Positions 1 to 8,151 of a stretch of 12,500 nucleotides of DNA are shown piece after piece (position 1 is the first letter of the stretch; each line of letters starts with the position of its first letter). The notes below the pieces were generated by a model. That model was not told where the DNA came from. It ran no database searches and saw only the letters and a list, made by a program, of their open reading frames with translations. Position numbers and translations under genes: made by a program. The stretch is from Penaeus vannamei (lineage: Eukaryota; Arthropoda; Malacostraca; Decapoda; Penaeidae), in assembly GCF_042767895.1 (NCBI RefSeq), contig NC_091574.1, positions 23,975,728-23,988,227 of the forward strand. Reading direction: 5' to 3'.

Positions 1-660
1 CTCTTCTTCTCTCCCCTCCTCCTCCTCTTCTTCTTCCTCCTTCTCCTCTCTCCCTTCCTCCTCTTCTTCTTCTTCCTCCTCCTCATTTTCCTCCTTCTCC
101 TCCTCCTCCTATTCCTCCTCTTCCTACTCCTCAGCAATCTCGGCTTTTACGTCCGTCTGTTTTTTTTCGTTTCTCTCTCTTTCTCTTCCTTCTTTTCTTC
201 TTCTTCTTCTTCCTTCTCTTCCTTTTCTTTCTCGTCTTCCCCCTCGTTTATACGTTTCGTTTCTCTCCTCTATCTCTTACTCCTTCTTCCTTATATCGTT
301 TCTCATCCTCTCCTATCGCTTTCTTTCTTTTCCATTTCCCTTTACTCTTCCTGCTTTTCTTCTCTCTTTCTCCTCATTTTCTTTCTCCTTTTCTTTTATC
401 TATCTTCTATTTTCTTTTATTCATCTTTTATTTTCTTTTAATTATCTTCTCTTCTTGTACATCCTCTCGTTATTTCCCTTTCTCCTTCTTCCTCTCTTTT
501 TTCTCCGTTTCTCTTCGTTCCTTCTTTCTCTCTATCTCTCTCTCTATTCTTATCATTCTTCTTCTTCTTCCTCTTCTATATTCTTATCCTCTTCTTCTTT
601 CTCTTCCTTTTCATCCTCTTCTCCTTTTTCTTCCTCCTATTTACGCTTTTTTTACTCGTT
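1..660. repeat. Long polypyrimidine (CT-rich) low-complexity tract
   Basis: The + strand is almost entirely C and T for about 660 bases, made of shifting TCC, TTC, TCTT and CTTT runs with few purines. It probably extends left of the window. The open frame at 455-670 translates to S/F/L-rich low-complexity peptide and is an artefact of the composition. Such homopurine-homopyrimidine DNA can form triplexes and is common between genes and in introns of SSR-rich invertebrate genomes. The tract stops abruptly where the GATAAT block begins. Confidence 0.9.
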
Positions 661-663
661 TTA

Positions 664-1005
664 TTTATAGAATAGTAATCATAGTAGTGATAATGATGAT
701 AAAAGATAATGATGATAATGATTACAATGATGATGATGATAACGGTGATCATAATGATAACAAAAAGCACGGCAATTACATCAATAGTGACAATAATAAT
801 GATAATAATGATATTGATAATGATGAAAATAATTATAAATGATAGTAGTGATCATAGTAATAATAATAATAATGATAATAATGGCAATGATAATGATAAC
901 AATAATGATAATGATAATGATAATGATAATGATGATAACGATGATAATAATGATAATGATGATAATGATAATGATAATGATAATTAGTAATAGTAATAAA
1001 GATGA
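664..1005. repeat. GATAAT/TGATAA-type simple repeat block
   Basis: This stretch consists of interleaved GAT, AAT and GATAAT units, purest at about 850-985. Frames through it give N/D-, I/M- or I/V-rich peptides on the two strands, which is what an imperfect 6 bp unit yields in any frame. I see no gene. A similar but more degenerate block lies at 11200-11470. Confidence 0.9.
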
Positions 1006-1460
1006 TAATAAACTAATCAACGCTACCAAAAACATAACCTTCTTGGCGCAGGTAATAATAATTTCGATGATGATGATGGCAATGACGATAAAGATGATAA
1101 CAATAAAGAAGATAATGATAATAATCGTGACTATAATATATACACATTTCCCAGAAAAAAAGAAGAAGAATAAAATACAACAAAAATGGAAACGCCATAG
1201 TAACAGAAAGAATTTTTTTTTTTTTTTTATGAAAGACGCGACATTATTTTATGTTGTACAAACCGATGGTCAAACTACGTCCAGCATTATCTATTTTTTC
1301 CCCTGATAGACTATAAAGACAATAATTTATTTGTTTTTTTCCCCCGTCGTTAGCAACAAGGCATCCACTGTACCTGCATAGAGCTCAAAGTTACCTTTCT
1401 TACCACTCCCTCTCTCCCTCCTCCCTTCCCTCTCTTCCTTCTAAATAAATTAAATAAGGA
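1006..1460. other. Mixed AT-rich non-coding stretch
   Basis: Degenerate GATAAT-like DNA continues to about 1135. It is followed by AT-rich sequence, a run of 16 T at 1213-1228, more complex sequence at 1229-1400 and a short CT-rich patch at about 1403-1440. No frame has gene-like composition, and I see no RNA gene. Confidence 0.6.
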
Positions 1461-1573
1461 ATAAAGAATACTCCTTAGCAGATTTGTTAAATAAAGAATA
1501 CTCCATAGCAGATTTGTTAAATGAATACTCCATAGCAGATTTGTTAAATAAAGAATACTCCATAGCAAATGTT
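1461..1573. repeat. Short tandem repeat, four copies of a 27-30 bp AT-rich unit
   Basis: Units begin at 1461, 1491, 1521 and 1548. The shared core is AATACTCCATAGCAGATTTG followed by TTAAAT. The first two units are 30 bp and differ at one base (CTCCTTAGC versus CTCCATAGC). The third is 27 bp because it lacks AAG, and the fourth decays after ATAGCAAA. The high identity suggests recent expansion. On the minus strand it reads as a repetitive LLWSI peptide, which has no gene support. Confidence 0.9.
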
Positions 1574-1948
1574 CGTGTAATATGAACTACAGACTGTTGG
1601 TTTCTATAGCAAGGATTAAGGCAGTTACTTAACTTGTTTGTCGTTGCACTCCCTTCCCCATTTACTTTGGCATCTCCCTCCCTGTTGCTTTGAACCGAAA
1701 CTTACTTCTTAGCAAATAGGAAGGCGTCTGAAATGTGAAAACCAGTGCTTCTCAATTCACCAAAGGTTTTATTTTCAACTTTAATGACATAGGTGTTTTT
1801 TTCCCGTAAATAACAGTAGTGGACGAGTTGCTGCAACTTAAAAAAGATTTATAAAAAAAGTTGTGTGCGTGTGAAAAAATAGGCTATATTTCTTGCTGCT
1901 GATAGACAGATAATGAAGATCAAATGATTTTTCTTTTTCAATTTGCAG
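1574..1948 (+). other. Unique sequence, probably intronic, ending in a splice acceptor
   Basis: This AT-rich unique stretch has no repeats and no convincing frame. It ends in a TTTTTCTTTTTCAATTTGCAG acceptor-like context at 1928-1948, with possible branch-point-like A-rich sequence upstream. If the downstream exon is real, this is the 3' part of an intron whose start lies outside the window or was not identified. Confidence 0.45.
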
Positions 1949-2116
1949 CCTGATTTACAGATCTCGAGAGAGCGAAAGCCTAAACTTGCTCACAAACATA
2001 TTAAAGAGTCGTTGAAATATAATACGTTGGATGCAAGGGAGGAGTATAACAGACGTGACCTCCCTGTTATCTTTACTGCAGAACAACAAATTAAGGCTTG
2101 GATTAAAGACCATGAT
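1949..2116 (+). CDS. Candidate internal exon 1 of an unrecognised protein-coding gene
   Basis: The exon follows a good pyrimidine-rich acceptor (TTTGCAG at 1942-1948) and reads in phase 0 for 56 codons without a stop. Composition is normal and charged, starting PDLQISRERKPK, with RDLPVIFTAEQQIKAWIKDHD near the end. This contrasts with the low-complexity frames elsewhere. I predict no membrane segment or signal peptide, and I do not recognise a domain. The 3' end is uncertain. A weak GAT|GTTTTC donor at 2117 would make the following intron coincide with the five-copy repeat. A stronger-looking ATG|GTATGG at 2162 would add 15 codons from the first repeat copy. Both keep phase 0, so both join the exon at 2367 in frame. 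A degraded gene copy or a chance frame is also possible. Confidence 0.4.
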
Positions 2117-2381
2117 GTTTTCAAGACAATGAAATTTTCCTTTTTGCAAATCAGGCCTATGGTATGGTGTTTTCGGGACAAAGAAATTTTCTTTCTTGCA
2201 AATTAGGCCTATGGTATGGTGTTTTCGGGGCAATTTGATTTTCCTTTTGCAAATCAGGCCTATGGTATGATATTTTCGAAACAATTTGATTTTGATTTTC
2301 CTTTTTGCAAATCAGGCCTATGGTTTGGTGTTTTCGGAACAATCTGATTTTCCTTTTGCAAATCAGGCCTATGATGTGGTT
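2113..2381. repeat. Five-copy ~52 bp tandem repeat carrying splice-acceptor-like units
   Basis: The anchor GCCTATG occurs at 2155, 2207, 2258, 2316 and 2367, giving periods of 52, 51, 58 and 51 bp. Each unit has a GTTTTC-like start (ATTTTC in copy 4), a short variable part, a T-rich tract with TTTGCAAATCAG (TTAG in copy 2), then GCCTATG and usually GTATGG. Copy 4 is longer because TGATTT is duplicated. Every unit therefore ends in a plausible 3' splice site. Copy 1 is continuous with the upstream candidate exon and copy 5 with the downstream one. Confidence 0.92.
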
Positions 2382-2467
2382 GCTTCAAGAAATATAGACA
2401 GTGATCCAGGTATTTTTGACCGAATTATTGCAAATGATGGAGAACACCTGGATTTATCTTTATCCCG
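2367..2467 (+). CDS. Candidate internal exon 2 of the same unrecognised gene
   Basis: It begins after the CTTTTGCAAATCAG acceptor in the fifth repeat copy and reads AYDVVASRNIDSDPG, then IFDRIIANDGEHLDLSLS, a well-mixed soluble-looking peptide. Ending at CCCG|GTTTGT (donor at 2468) leaves two bases of an Arg codon, which is the phase needed by the exon at 6151. A second donor, CAG|GTATTT at 2410, is closer to consensus. It would leave one base, which does not match 6151 without an undiscovered exon between them. The frame stays open to 2558, so this could instead be a 3' terminal exon. The family is unrecognised. Confidence 0.35.
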
Positions 2468-2814
2468 GTTTGTTAGATTTGTGCGAGGCCCGACCCAAAG
2501 AATATTCGCATACTTGACATGCATAATTAAAGAAATAAATGCATATTTATCAGTCTAGACATGCATATCACCCCGGGAAATAGATGGTTAAATGTAAATC
2601 TATCAGATATATACACAGATATGCCTTTCTTTCTGCATCTGTATTTATGAAAGTTCCTTGGGTCGAACCTGGCACAATTTGAACAAACCGGCTAATACTA
2701 TTTTGTCAATACAGGAGATCCGAATATCATGTCCCAGGGATATAGTCTCGATATAGGCCGAACGCTGTAGAGAGGCCAGAGTATCTATTTAAACGTCGCG
2801 TACTTTAAAGTAGA
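2468..2814. other. Unique AT-rich stretch, intron-like
   Basis: This unique sequence has scattered ATGCATA motifs (about 2518-2568) and no convincing gene. GGGTCGAACCTGG at about 2659 resembles a tRNA B box, but no cloverleaf can be drawn around it. If the exon model is right, this is the start of an intron running to 6150. Confidence 0.5.
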
Positions 2815-3027
2815 TAAGAAAAAGAAAAGAAGGAAAAGAAAAAAAATAAAAAAGAAAAGAAAAAAGAAAGGGAAAAGAAAAGAAAAATAAAGATAAATAA
2901 ATAAAGAAATAAAAGAAAAGAAAAGGAAAGAAAAGAAAAAAAGAAAAAAAGAAAGAAAAATAACTAAGCATCAGTTGCAGGAGGTGAGAGGGAGGAAGAA
3001 GGAAGAAGGAAGGAGAGGAAGAATAAC
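2815..3027. repeat. Polypurine (A/G-rich) low-complexity tract
   Basis: AAAGAAAAG-type purine runs occupy 2815-2962, and GGAAGAAGGA-type runs occupy about 2980-3023, with few pyrimidines. The minus strand reads as an S/F/L-rich peptide, which is an artefact. Its orientation is opposite to the pyrimidine tract starting near 3060. Confidence 0.9.
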
Positions 3028-3915
3028 ATGACATTTCCTTCGTTATCCGTTCCGACTCGCAATTCTCCTCTTCGTCTGATTTTCCAATTTTCTTCCTCTG
3101 ATTTCCCTTTCTAGAATTTTATCCTCGCTGTCATCTTTGCCTCCTCCGCCATCATCATCCTCTCTTAACCCTCTTCGCCTCCACCTCTAGCCTCTCCATC
3201 TCTTCCATCCTCATCTCCCTCGCCTTTCAGCTGATTTCCCCTCCCCCTCCCCCTCCCCCATGTCCCTCGCCTCCCCCTCCCCCATGTTCACCGTCCCTCG
3301 CCCCCTCCCCCTCCCCCTCCCCCATGTCCCTCGCCCCCTCCCTTAAGTCCATGTCCTCCACTTGTCTCCCCTCCCTCATTCTCCACTCGATTTTACCTTC
3401 CACATTCCCCCGTCCCCCTCTCGTCCTCCACCTCCGCGGCCTCCTCACCTTCCTCGCTCCCTCCACCTCCACGTCCACCTTCCTCCTCGCCCCTCGTCCT
3501 CCACCCCCCAGCTTCCCCTCCACCTTCCTCCCTACCCCTCGTTCTCCAGCCCCTTACCCCCACCCACCCCTTCATCCCACCTCCCCTCCATCCCCCCTTC
3601 TTCACCCCACCTCCCCCTCTTCGCCCCAATACACCTCCTCTCCCCCTCCCTCCCTCCCTGCCTCCCTCCTCCTTCACCCCACCCCCACCCCTCTTCGCCC
3701 CCAATACCCCTCCTCTCCCTCTTCCTCCCTCCCTCCCACCTCCTTCACCCCACCTCCCTCTCTTCGCCCCCAACACCCCTCCCCTCTCCCTCCCTCCTCC
3801 TCCTTCACCCTCCCCACCTCCCCCTCCCACCTCCTTCACCCTCCCCACCTCCCCCTCCCTCCCCACCTCCTTCACCCCACCTCCCCCTCCCCCCTTCCCC
3901 TCCCCCACCTCCTCC
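3028..3915. repeat. C-rich polypyrimidine tract with local tandem repeats
   Basis: Nearly 900 bases are dominated by C and T. At 3238-3330 a CCCCCTCCCCC...ATGTCCCTCGCC unit appears three times (CCCCCATGT anchors with the A at 3260, 3284 and 3324). From about 3540 to 3910, CTTCACCCCACCTCCCCCTC-type units recur irregularly. Long overlapping frames exist on both strands (P/S/H-rich on +, G/E/R-rich on -), as expected for stop-poor CT DNA, and I reject them as genes. The G-rich minus strand has many potential G-quadruplex tracts. Confidence 0.9.
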
Positions 3916-4190
3916 ACCGCCGCACGAGTATGGGTTGTTGATGAGCGTTCCGACCGATATCGAAGACACCCTACAAACGTTAATATTATCGCTAATTATG
4001 AGAAGCCCGACGACCTCCGCGAATAATTAGCGACGAGCCTGAGGTATATCGGCACAAGAACCGGTTGTCTCGTGTCATTATTACCCCCGAACATACGGCC
4101 CGCAACCCTCTCGCAACACACCAAGTCGGGGAGCGCAAAACACGGCATTGCTGTGGGTTCTATTGCTCTCCCGCTGCTGGCACCCCCCAC
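3916..4190. other. CpG-richer unique island with an 11 bp inverted repeat
   Basis: This complex stretch contains many CG dinucleotides between two CT-rich tracts. A perfect inverted repeat, TCGCTAATTAT at 3989-3999 and ATAATTAGCGA at 4023-4033, flanks a 23-base loop. No frame is convincingly coding; the + frame entering from the CT tract stops at 4028-4030, inside the right arm. It may be a fragment of a mobile element or ancient unique sequence, and I cannot name it. Confidence 0.5.
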
Positions 4191-4194
4191 CCCA

Positions 4195-4340
4195 CCCCCA
4201 CCCCCTCCCTCCATCCTCCCTCCCTCCATCCTCCATCCTTCGCCCTCACTCCCTCCTCCCTGCCACCCACCTGCCTCCCTGACTGACTCGCTTTCTTTTT
4301 CTCTCTTTCTGTCTTTGTCTCTTTCTGTCTCTGTCTGTCT
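4195..4340. repeat. Short pyrimidine-rich tract
   Basis: CCCACCCC and CCTCCATC units grade into CTTTCTGTCT units. It leads into the compound microsatellite and shows no gene. Confidence 0.8.
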
Positions 4341-4376
4341 GTTTGTCGTTTATCCCCTGCGATCAAAGACAGATGA

Positions 4377-4915
<539 letters not shown>

Positions 4916-4919
4916 ACAC

Positions 4920-5245
4920 TTATGCCTTGGCTGAAGTTAATGATATTTGCGTGTGCGTGTTTCTAGGCGTGAGCGTGAGTGGGCGTGTGTGTGCGCTTGG
5001 CTAATCCCGTGCAAGTGTAGAGTGAAATATGTGGCAATTGCTCCTCTATCAACCAGATTTGTTTGGAATTTTTGTTTTAGGAATTTCGATTTTGGGCGTT
5101 TGAGCTCTCTCCAGCGGCCTTTCGAGCGCCGCAGTGAGCGTTTCAGAACTCGATACGAGCGGGCGTGAGTGCGGCGGGAATTCGGTCTCGCGGCAAAATG
5201 GGGCGTGGACTGACTCTGCCGACTCATTAACGAAACGAAATCGGA
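4920..5245. other. Unique stretch, relatively GC-rich in the middle, no supported gene
   Basis: It begins with degenerate GTGTGCGTG sequence, then carries unique DNA with several CG dinucleotides at about 5095-5225. Open frames of about 73 codons (+, 4947-5168) and 103 codons (-, 4937-5248) overlap here. Neither has a splice context or a recognisable domain. The minus frame is strongly basic and decays into H/A/T repeats derived from the GTGTGC sequence. I treat both as chance frames. Confidence 0.5.
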
Positions 5246-5470
5246 CAAAGAAAATAGTCAGGATTACAATAATAATGATAATAATAATAGTAATAATAAA
5301 ATAGAAAAAATAAATAAAATGAATAAAATATACAAAACAAGGGGGGGGGGGAAATTGAGACAAAGAACATAGTCAGGAGTACAATAATAATGATAACAAT
5401 AATAATGATAATAATAATAAAATAGGAAAAAAACAATAAATAAAAAATACAAAACCAAGGGAAAAATTAG
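5246..5470. repeat. Diverged tandem duplication (~115 bp unit) of AAT-rich DNA with a G11 run
   Basis: Copy 1 begins at 5246 (CAAAGAAAATAGTCAGGATT) and copy 2 at 5361 (CAAAGAACATAGTCAGGAGT). Both continue through ACAATAATAATGATAA, an AAAATAGAAA or AAAATAGGAAA segment and a TACAAAACAAGG or TACAAAACCAAGG end. Copy 1 then carries 11 G at 5341-5351 where copy 2 has only three. No coding content. Confidence 0.88.
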
Positions 5471-5630
5471 AAAATATGCCGCCATTATGCATTTAAGTCG
5501 GGAAACAGACCACGGGGCTGCGTGAAATTAACTCAAGCTGCCTTGTGCTCGCGTCAAGCAAGTTTTTCCTTCCTGCCTATTTCATTTCCGTTTCTTCAAG
5601 GACTAAAGACAGCGCTTTCCCACAACCTCC
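5471..5630. other. Unique sequence between two duplications
   Basis: Complex sequence of moderate GC with no repeat and no frame or splice-site pair I would call. Confidence 0.5.
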
Positions 5631-5766
5631 GGGGGTGCTACGGAAATTTCCTCCGTAAGGACGGGTGTGCGTAAGGCTTATTTCCCTATAGTTCGGGGGC
5701 GTTACGGAAATTTCCTCCGTAAGGACGGGTGTGCGTAAGGCTCATTTCCCTATAGTTCGGGGGCGT
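5631..5766. repeat. 64 bp tandem duplication containing a GGAAATTTCC palindrome
   Basis: Full copies occupy 5631-5694 and 5695-5758, and the third begins at 5759 but stops after GGGGGCGTT. The two full copies differ at about three positions (TGCTACGG versus CGTTACGG, and CTTATTT versus CTCATTT). Each contains the perfect palindrome GGAAATTTCC (5642-5651, 5706-5715) framed by TACGGA...TCCGTA inverted arms. The near identity implies recent duplication. Confidence 0.95.
5642..5715. promoter_or_regulatory. Two kappaB-like GGAAATTTCC sites, 64 bp apart
   Basis: GGAAATTTCC at 5642-5651 and 5706-5715 fits the general Rel/NF-kappaB half-site pattern GGRNNNYYCC. Arthropods use Rel proteins (Dorsal, Relish) in immune and developmental genes. 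The second site exists because the whole unit was duplicated, so the pair is not independent evidence of regulation. The location is about 400 bases upstream of a candidate exon, inside a putative intron. A regulatory role is speculative. Confidence 0.2.
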
Positions 5767-6150
5767 TCTTGTGATTCCCCGAGTGTGATGACAGATTCCC
5801 GATTGCAGGCTGTAAAATATAAGCTTTTGAAATCGCGTTTCCAATAACTTTCAATATTCTATTTCTTTTGAAGTTTGTTGTTTGTTGGTGTTCGCCTGTT
5901 TATTCATTGACACATTTTGTTTAGAGCTATAAAGATTCATTCTTCTGGCGTTACGTCATAACCTTCGATATACATCTGTATCCACATTCCTCTTTTCCTG
6001 TGTTTCTTTCTTTCTCTTTTACATAATACTGTGTTAAAATATTCGTCCATTAGATTATGTATATATTCATTGATTCATTTCCCTCTGTGTGTCCTTCCCT
6101 CTTTCATATTGATATTAACTTTTTCCCTCTCTTTTTTTTTATTTTTACAG
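5767..6150 (+). other. AT-rich intron-like sequence ending in a strong splice acceptor
   Basis: This unique T-rich sequence lacks long repeats. It ends in CTCTTTTTTTTTATTTTTACAG at about 6129-6150, a strong polypyrimidine tract and AG directly before the exon at 6151. No other gene is visible here. Confidence 0.6.
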
Positions 6151-6230
6151 TAAGGATGGCGGGCAGTTGACCTTCCAGATCAAAGAAAACGGCAAGGGGA
6201 TTACGGCATCCGACGTGGCAAAGAAAGCGG
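6151..6230 (+). CDS. Internal exon 3 of an unrecognised protein-coding gene
   Basis: This 80-base exon lies between a strong acceptor (TTTTTACAG) and a consensus donor (GTAAGTG at 6231). Its first base completes a codon begun upstream. It then reads KDGGQLTFQIKENGKGITAS followed by DVAKKA and leaves one G. The peptide is well mixed, with alternating hydrophobic residues in QLTFQI suggesting a beta strand and ITASDVAKKA suggesting the start of a helix. The leftover G plus AC at 7145 restores an Asp codon, so the join to the next exon is exact. I do not recognise the family. With the 7145 exon, this is the best coding evidence in the window. It is a fragment, and the gene's ends are not present. 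Confidence 0.72.
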
Positions 6231-6438
6231 GTAAGTGTTATTTGCATTTGAGGGATGACTTAAAAAAAATTGGGGCTCATGGCGGGTGGCAGTTGGGAGG
6301 GGGGGGGGGGGTTTCAAAGGCTGATTCCCTGTCAAATCATCATATTCTGAGTTTCCTTATTTCATTCGTCCGCAAATTGCAAACAGACATGTTTCCGATT
6401 CCGAGAATTTTATGTATGTAGATATAGAAATATGCATA

Positions 6439-6727
<289 letters not shown>

Positions 6728-7143
6728 ACTACCTGTCTCTCTCTCACTCTCATTCTCTATCCCTGCCTCTCTCATTCCCTCTCTCCTTTTTACCCCCTTC
6801 CTCTTCCTTCTCCTTCCCTCTCTCCCTCCCTCCTTCCTTCCCTCCCCCCCCGCACTCCCTTTCCTTCCTCCCTTCTTCCTCCCTCCTTCCTCCCCCCCCC
6901 CCCGCACTCCCTCTCCTCCCTCCTTCCTTCCGTCCTTCCCTCTCCCAATTCCTCTTCCCTCCCCCTTCCCCCCTTCCTCCTCCTTCCTTCCCCTTTCCTC
7001 CTCCTTCCCACCCTCCCTCCTCCACTTCCTCTTCCCTCCCCCCTTCCTCCTCCTTCCCTCCCCCTTCCTCCCTCCCTCCCTCCCTCCTTCCCCCCCTTCC
7101 CTCCTTCCCCCCCAAGCACTCACTCTTCCTCTCCTTCCCCACA
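6728..7143. repeat. ~415-base polypyrimidine tract adjoining a splice acceptor
   Basis: CT-rich sequence with CCTCCTTCC, TTCCTTCCCTCC and C-runs (about 11-12 C near 6892-6903) runs directly into the TTCCCCACAG acceptor at 7144. The unit ending CCCCGCACTCCCT recurs at 6849 and 6902. The long G/E/R-rich minus-strand frames are compositional artefacts. Confidence 0.93.
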
Positions 7144-7144
7144 G

Positions 7145-7218
7145 ACGACCAGGACCTCCGTGAGCATGTGAGGAAGAAGCTCGGCGTCGAAATCCTGGGG
7201 ACGGAAGCTGTTACGAAG
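7145..7218 (+). CDS. Internal exon 4 of the unrecognised gene
   Basis: This 74-base exon lies between the acceptor CCCCACAG and a consensus donor AAG|GTGAGT at 7219. With the G carried from 6230, it encodes 25 residues: DDQDLREHVRKKLGVEILGT then EAVTK, ending in phase 0. The run DLREHVRKKL looks like an amphipathic, strongly charged helix. Composition and third-position GC are unlike the surrounding repeats, supporting a real coding exon. No catalytic or metal-binding motif is visible, and no homologue comes to mind. The next exon is not in the window that I can see: every later acceptor I tried meets a stop quickly or lies within CT repeats. Confidence 0.72.
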
Positions 7219-7332
7219 GTGAGTACACATTCACGCCTTCCTTGTTTACATTTTATCTGTATTTTTTTTTTTTTTTTTTTTTTTTTTGGCATTACGGATT
7301 GATTTTTTTTTTCAAACGAGAAGGGGGTCTTT
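7219..7332. other. Start of the next intron with a T26 run
   Basis: After the GTGAGT donor comes T-rich sequence with an uninterrupted run of 26 T at 7262-7287 and another T-run near 7303-7312. Nothing coding. Confidence 0.6.
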
Positions 7333-7341
7333 GTATATATG

Positions 7342-7408
<67 letters not shown>

Positions 7409-7415
7409 GTATATA
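7333..7415. repeat. (TA)n / (GTAT)n microsatellite
   Basis: TA repeats are flanked on both sides by GTAT tetramers: ATGTATGTATAT on the left, GTATGTATGTATGTATATA on the right. It directly abuts the possible interspersed repeat beginning near 7416. Confidence 0.95.
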
Positions 7416-7705
7416 ATCGGACCCTGGCCAGGGCCCCCACCCCAAAAAAATAAATAAAACACAATCAATCCCCATCCAACTGAACCGAAAACAAGGTGGA
7501 CGGCCTCAGGGCTATGTATTAACAACTTTCCAACCGTAAACCCATAAACCATAACCGGAGACCTACTTAAGTTCACTTTTTCTCAGCAACCATAAGCAGT
7601 TGGGGGGAGTTCTTGGGTTAGAAAGCTCTCGAGGTCCTGCGTGGCTTAGGGTATGTGGCGTCCTGATAAGGGGTTCCCATAAGGGGTCAGGACGCAAAAA
7701 AAAAC
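7416..7705 (-). mobile_element. Possible interspersed-repeat fragment with a microsatellite end
   Basis: Unique sequence begins with ATCGGACCCTGGCCAGGGCC, which contains the palindrome CCCTGGCCAGGG, right at the edge of the TA/GTAT microsatellite. It ends in an A-rich run at 7696-7704 after the inverted repeat GCGTCCTGA/TCAGGACGC. On the minus strand, a non-LTR or SINE-like element with a simple-repeat 3' end could produce this arrangement. I see no protein domain, target-site duplication or tRNA-like promoter, so the element type is a guess. Confidence 0.25.
7658..7695. repeat. 9 bp perfect inverted repeat with an internal direct repeat
   Basis: GCGTCCTGA at 7658-7666 pairs with TCAGGACGC at 7687-7695 around a 20-base loop. 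ATAAGGGGT occurs at the inner edge of the left arm and again before the right arm. There is no T-run after it, and a bacterial-type terminator is not expected here. Confidence 0.85.
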
Positions 7706-7729
7706 TAAAATACCACCTACATATTGAAG

Positions 7730-8007
7730 CAACAGTACATGGTTTCAGGTTTATTTAGGGTGCAGTGGAAACCTATCACAGAGTAAATTACTCGATTGGG
7801 TACGGTATGAAAATGTTCTTACCCCTTATAGACGCCTTATAGACCCCTTAAATATACTCCAAAACAACAGCAAGGGTTACAGAGGTGATCCAGGGTGCTA
7901 TGGAAAGCTATTGCAGAATAAGTGAGAATAAATGAATAAATGAAATAAATGAGAATGGACATGGTTTGAGTACTTGTATACCCTTCTCGCATTCCCTTTA
8001 AATATAG
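7730..8007. repeat. Diverged ~135 bp tandem duplication
   Basis: Copy A (about 7730-7864) and copy B (about 7865-8007) share CAACAG, AGGGTGC(A/T)(G/A)TGGAAA followed by CTAT, a CAGA(G/A)TAA segment, a GGTATGAAAATGTTCTTACCCC or GGTTTGAGTACTTGTATACCC segment, and CCTTAAATATA. Copy B has an added AATGAATAAATGAAATAAATGA stretch. Divergence is substantial, so the duplication is old. No coding frame. Confidence 0.75.
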
Positions 8008-8066
8008 CGGGCGTAGCTACATGCGTCACCTCTTCGGGGCGGCGCCTCTAAATTGCATTTTGAGCG

Positions 8067-8068
<2 letters not shown>

Positions 8069-8149
<81 letters not shown>

Positions 8150-8151
8150 TA
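8069..8151. repeat. (AT)n microsatellite with short (AC)n end
   Basis: About 36 uninterrupted AT dinucleotides at 8069-8140 are followed by ACACACACATATG. The flanks are unique and CG-containing (AGCGTC on the left). Confidence 0.97.

Noticed and set aside
1050..1060. Splice-donor-like GCGCAG|GTAATA
   Set aside because: The sequence upstream has no normal-composition open frame and no acceptor; it lies in degenerate GATAAT repeat.
1949..2558. Viral or transposon origin of the unrecognised candidate exons
   Set aside because: No motif of a reverse transcriptase, integrase, transposase, capsid or polymerase is visible, so there is no support for naming an element.
2645..2680. tRNA or SINE promoter suggested by GGGTCGAACC
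   Set aside because: It resembles a B box, but no A box at proper spacing and no cloverleaf arms could be found.
3324..4030. Overlapping P/S/H-rich frames of about 205 and 222 codons (+) and a G/E/R-rich frame of about 174 codons (-)
   Set aside because: Several frames on both strands are open at once over C-rich low-complexity DNA, which marks composition and not coding.
4937..5248. 103-codon basic minus-strand frame in unique DNA
   Set aside because: One end derives from GTGTGC repeat, no splice sites or domain are visible, and a + frame overlaps it.
6750..7475. 241-codon minus-strand frame rich in G, E, R and K
   Set aside because: It is the reverse of a CT tract plus TA and T runs, and overlaps a better-supported exon on the other strand.
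7585..7600. Acceptor-like TTTTTCTCAG as the next exon of the gene
   Set aside because: In the required phase the sequence reads a stop at the third codon.
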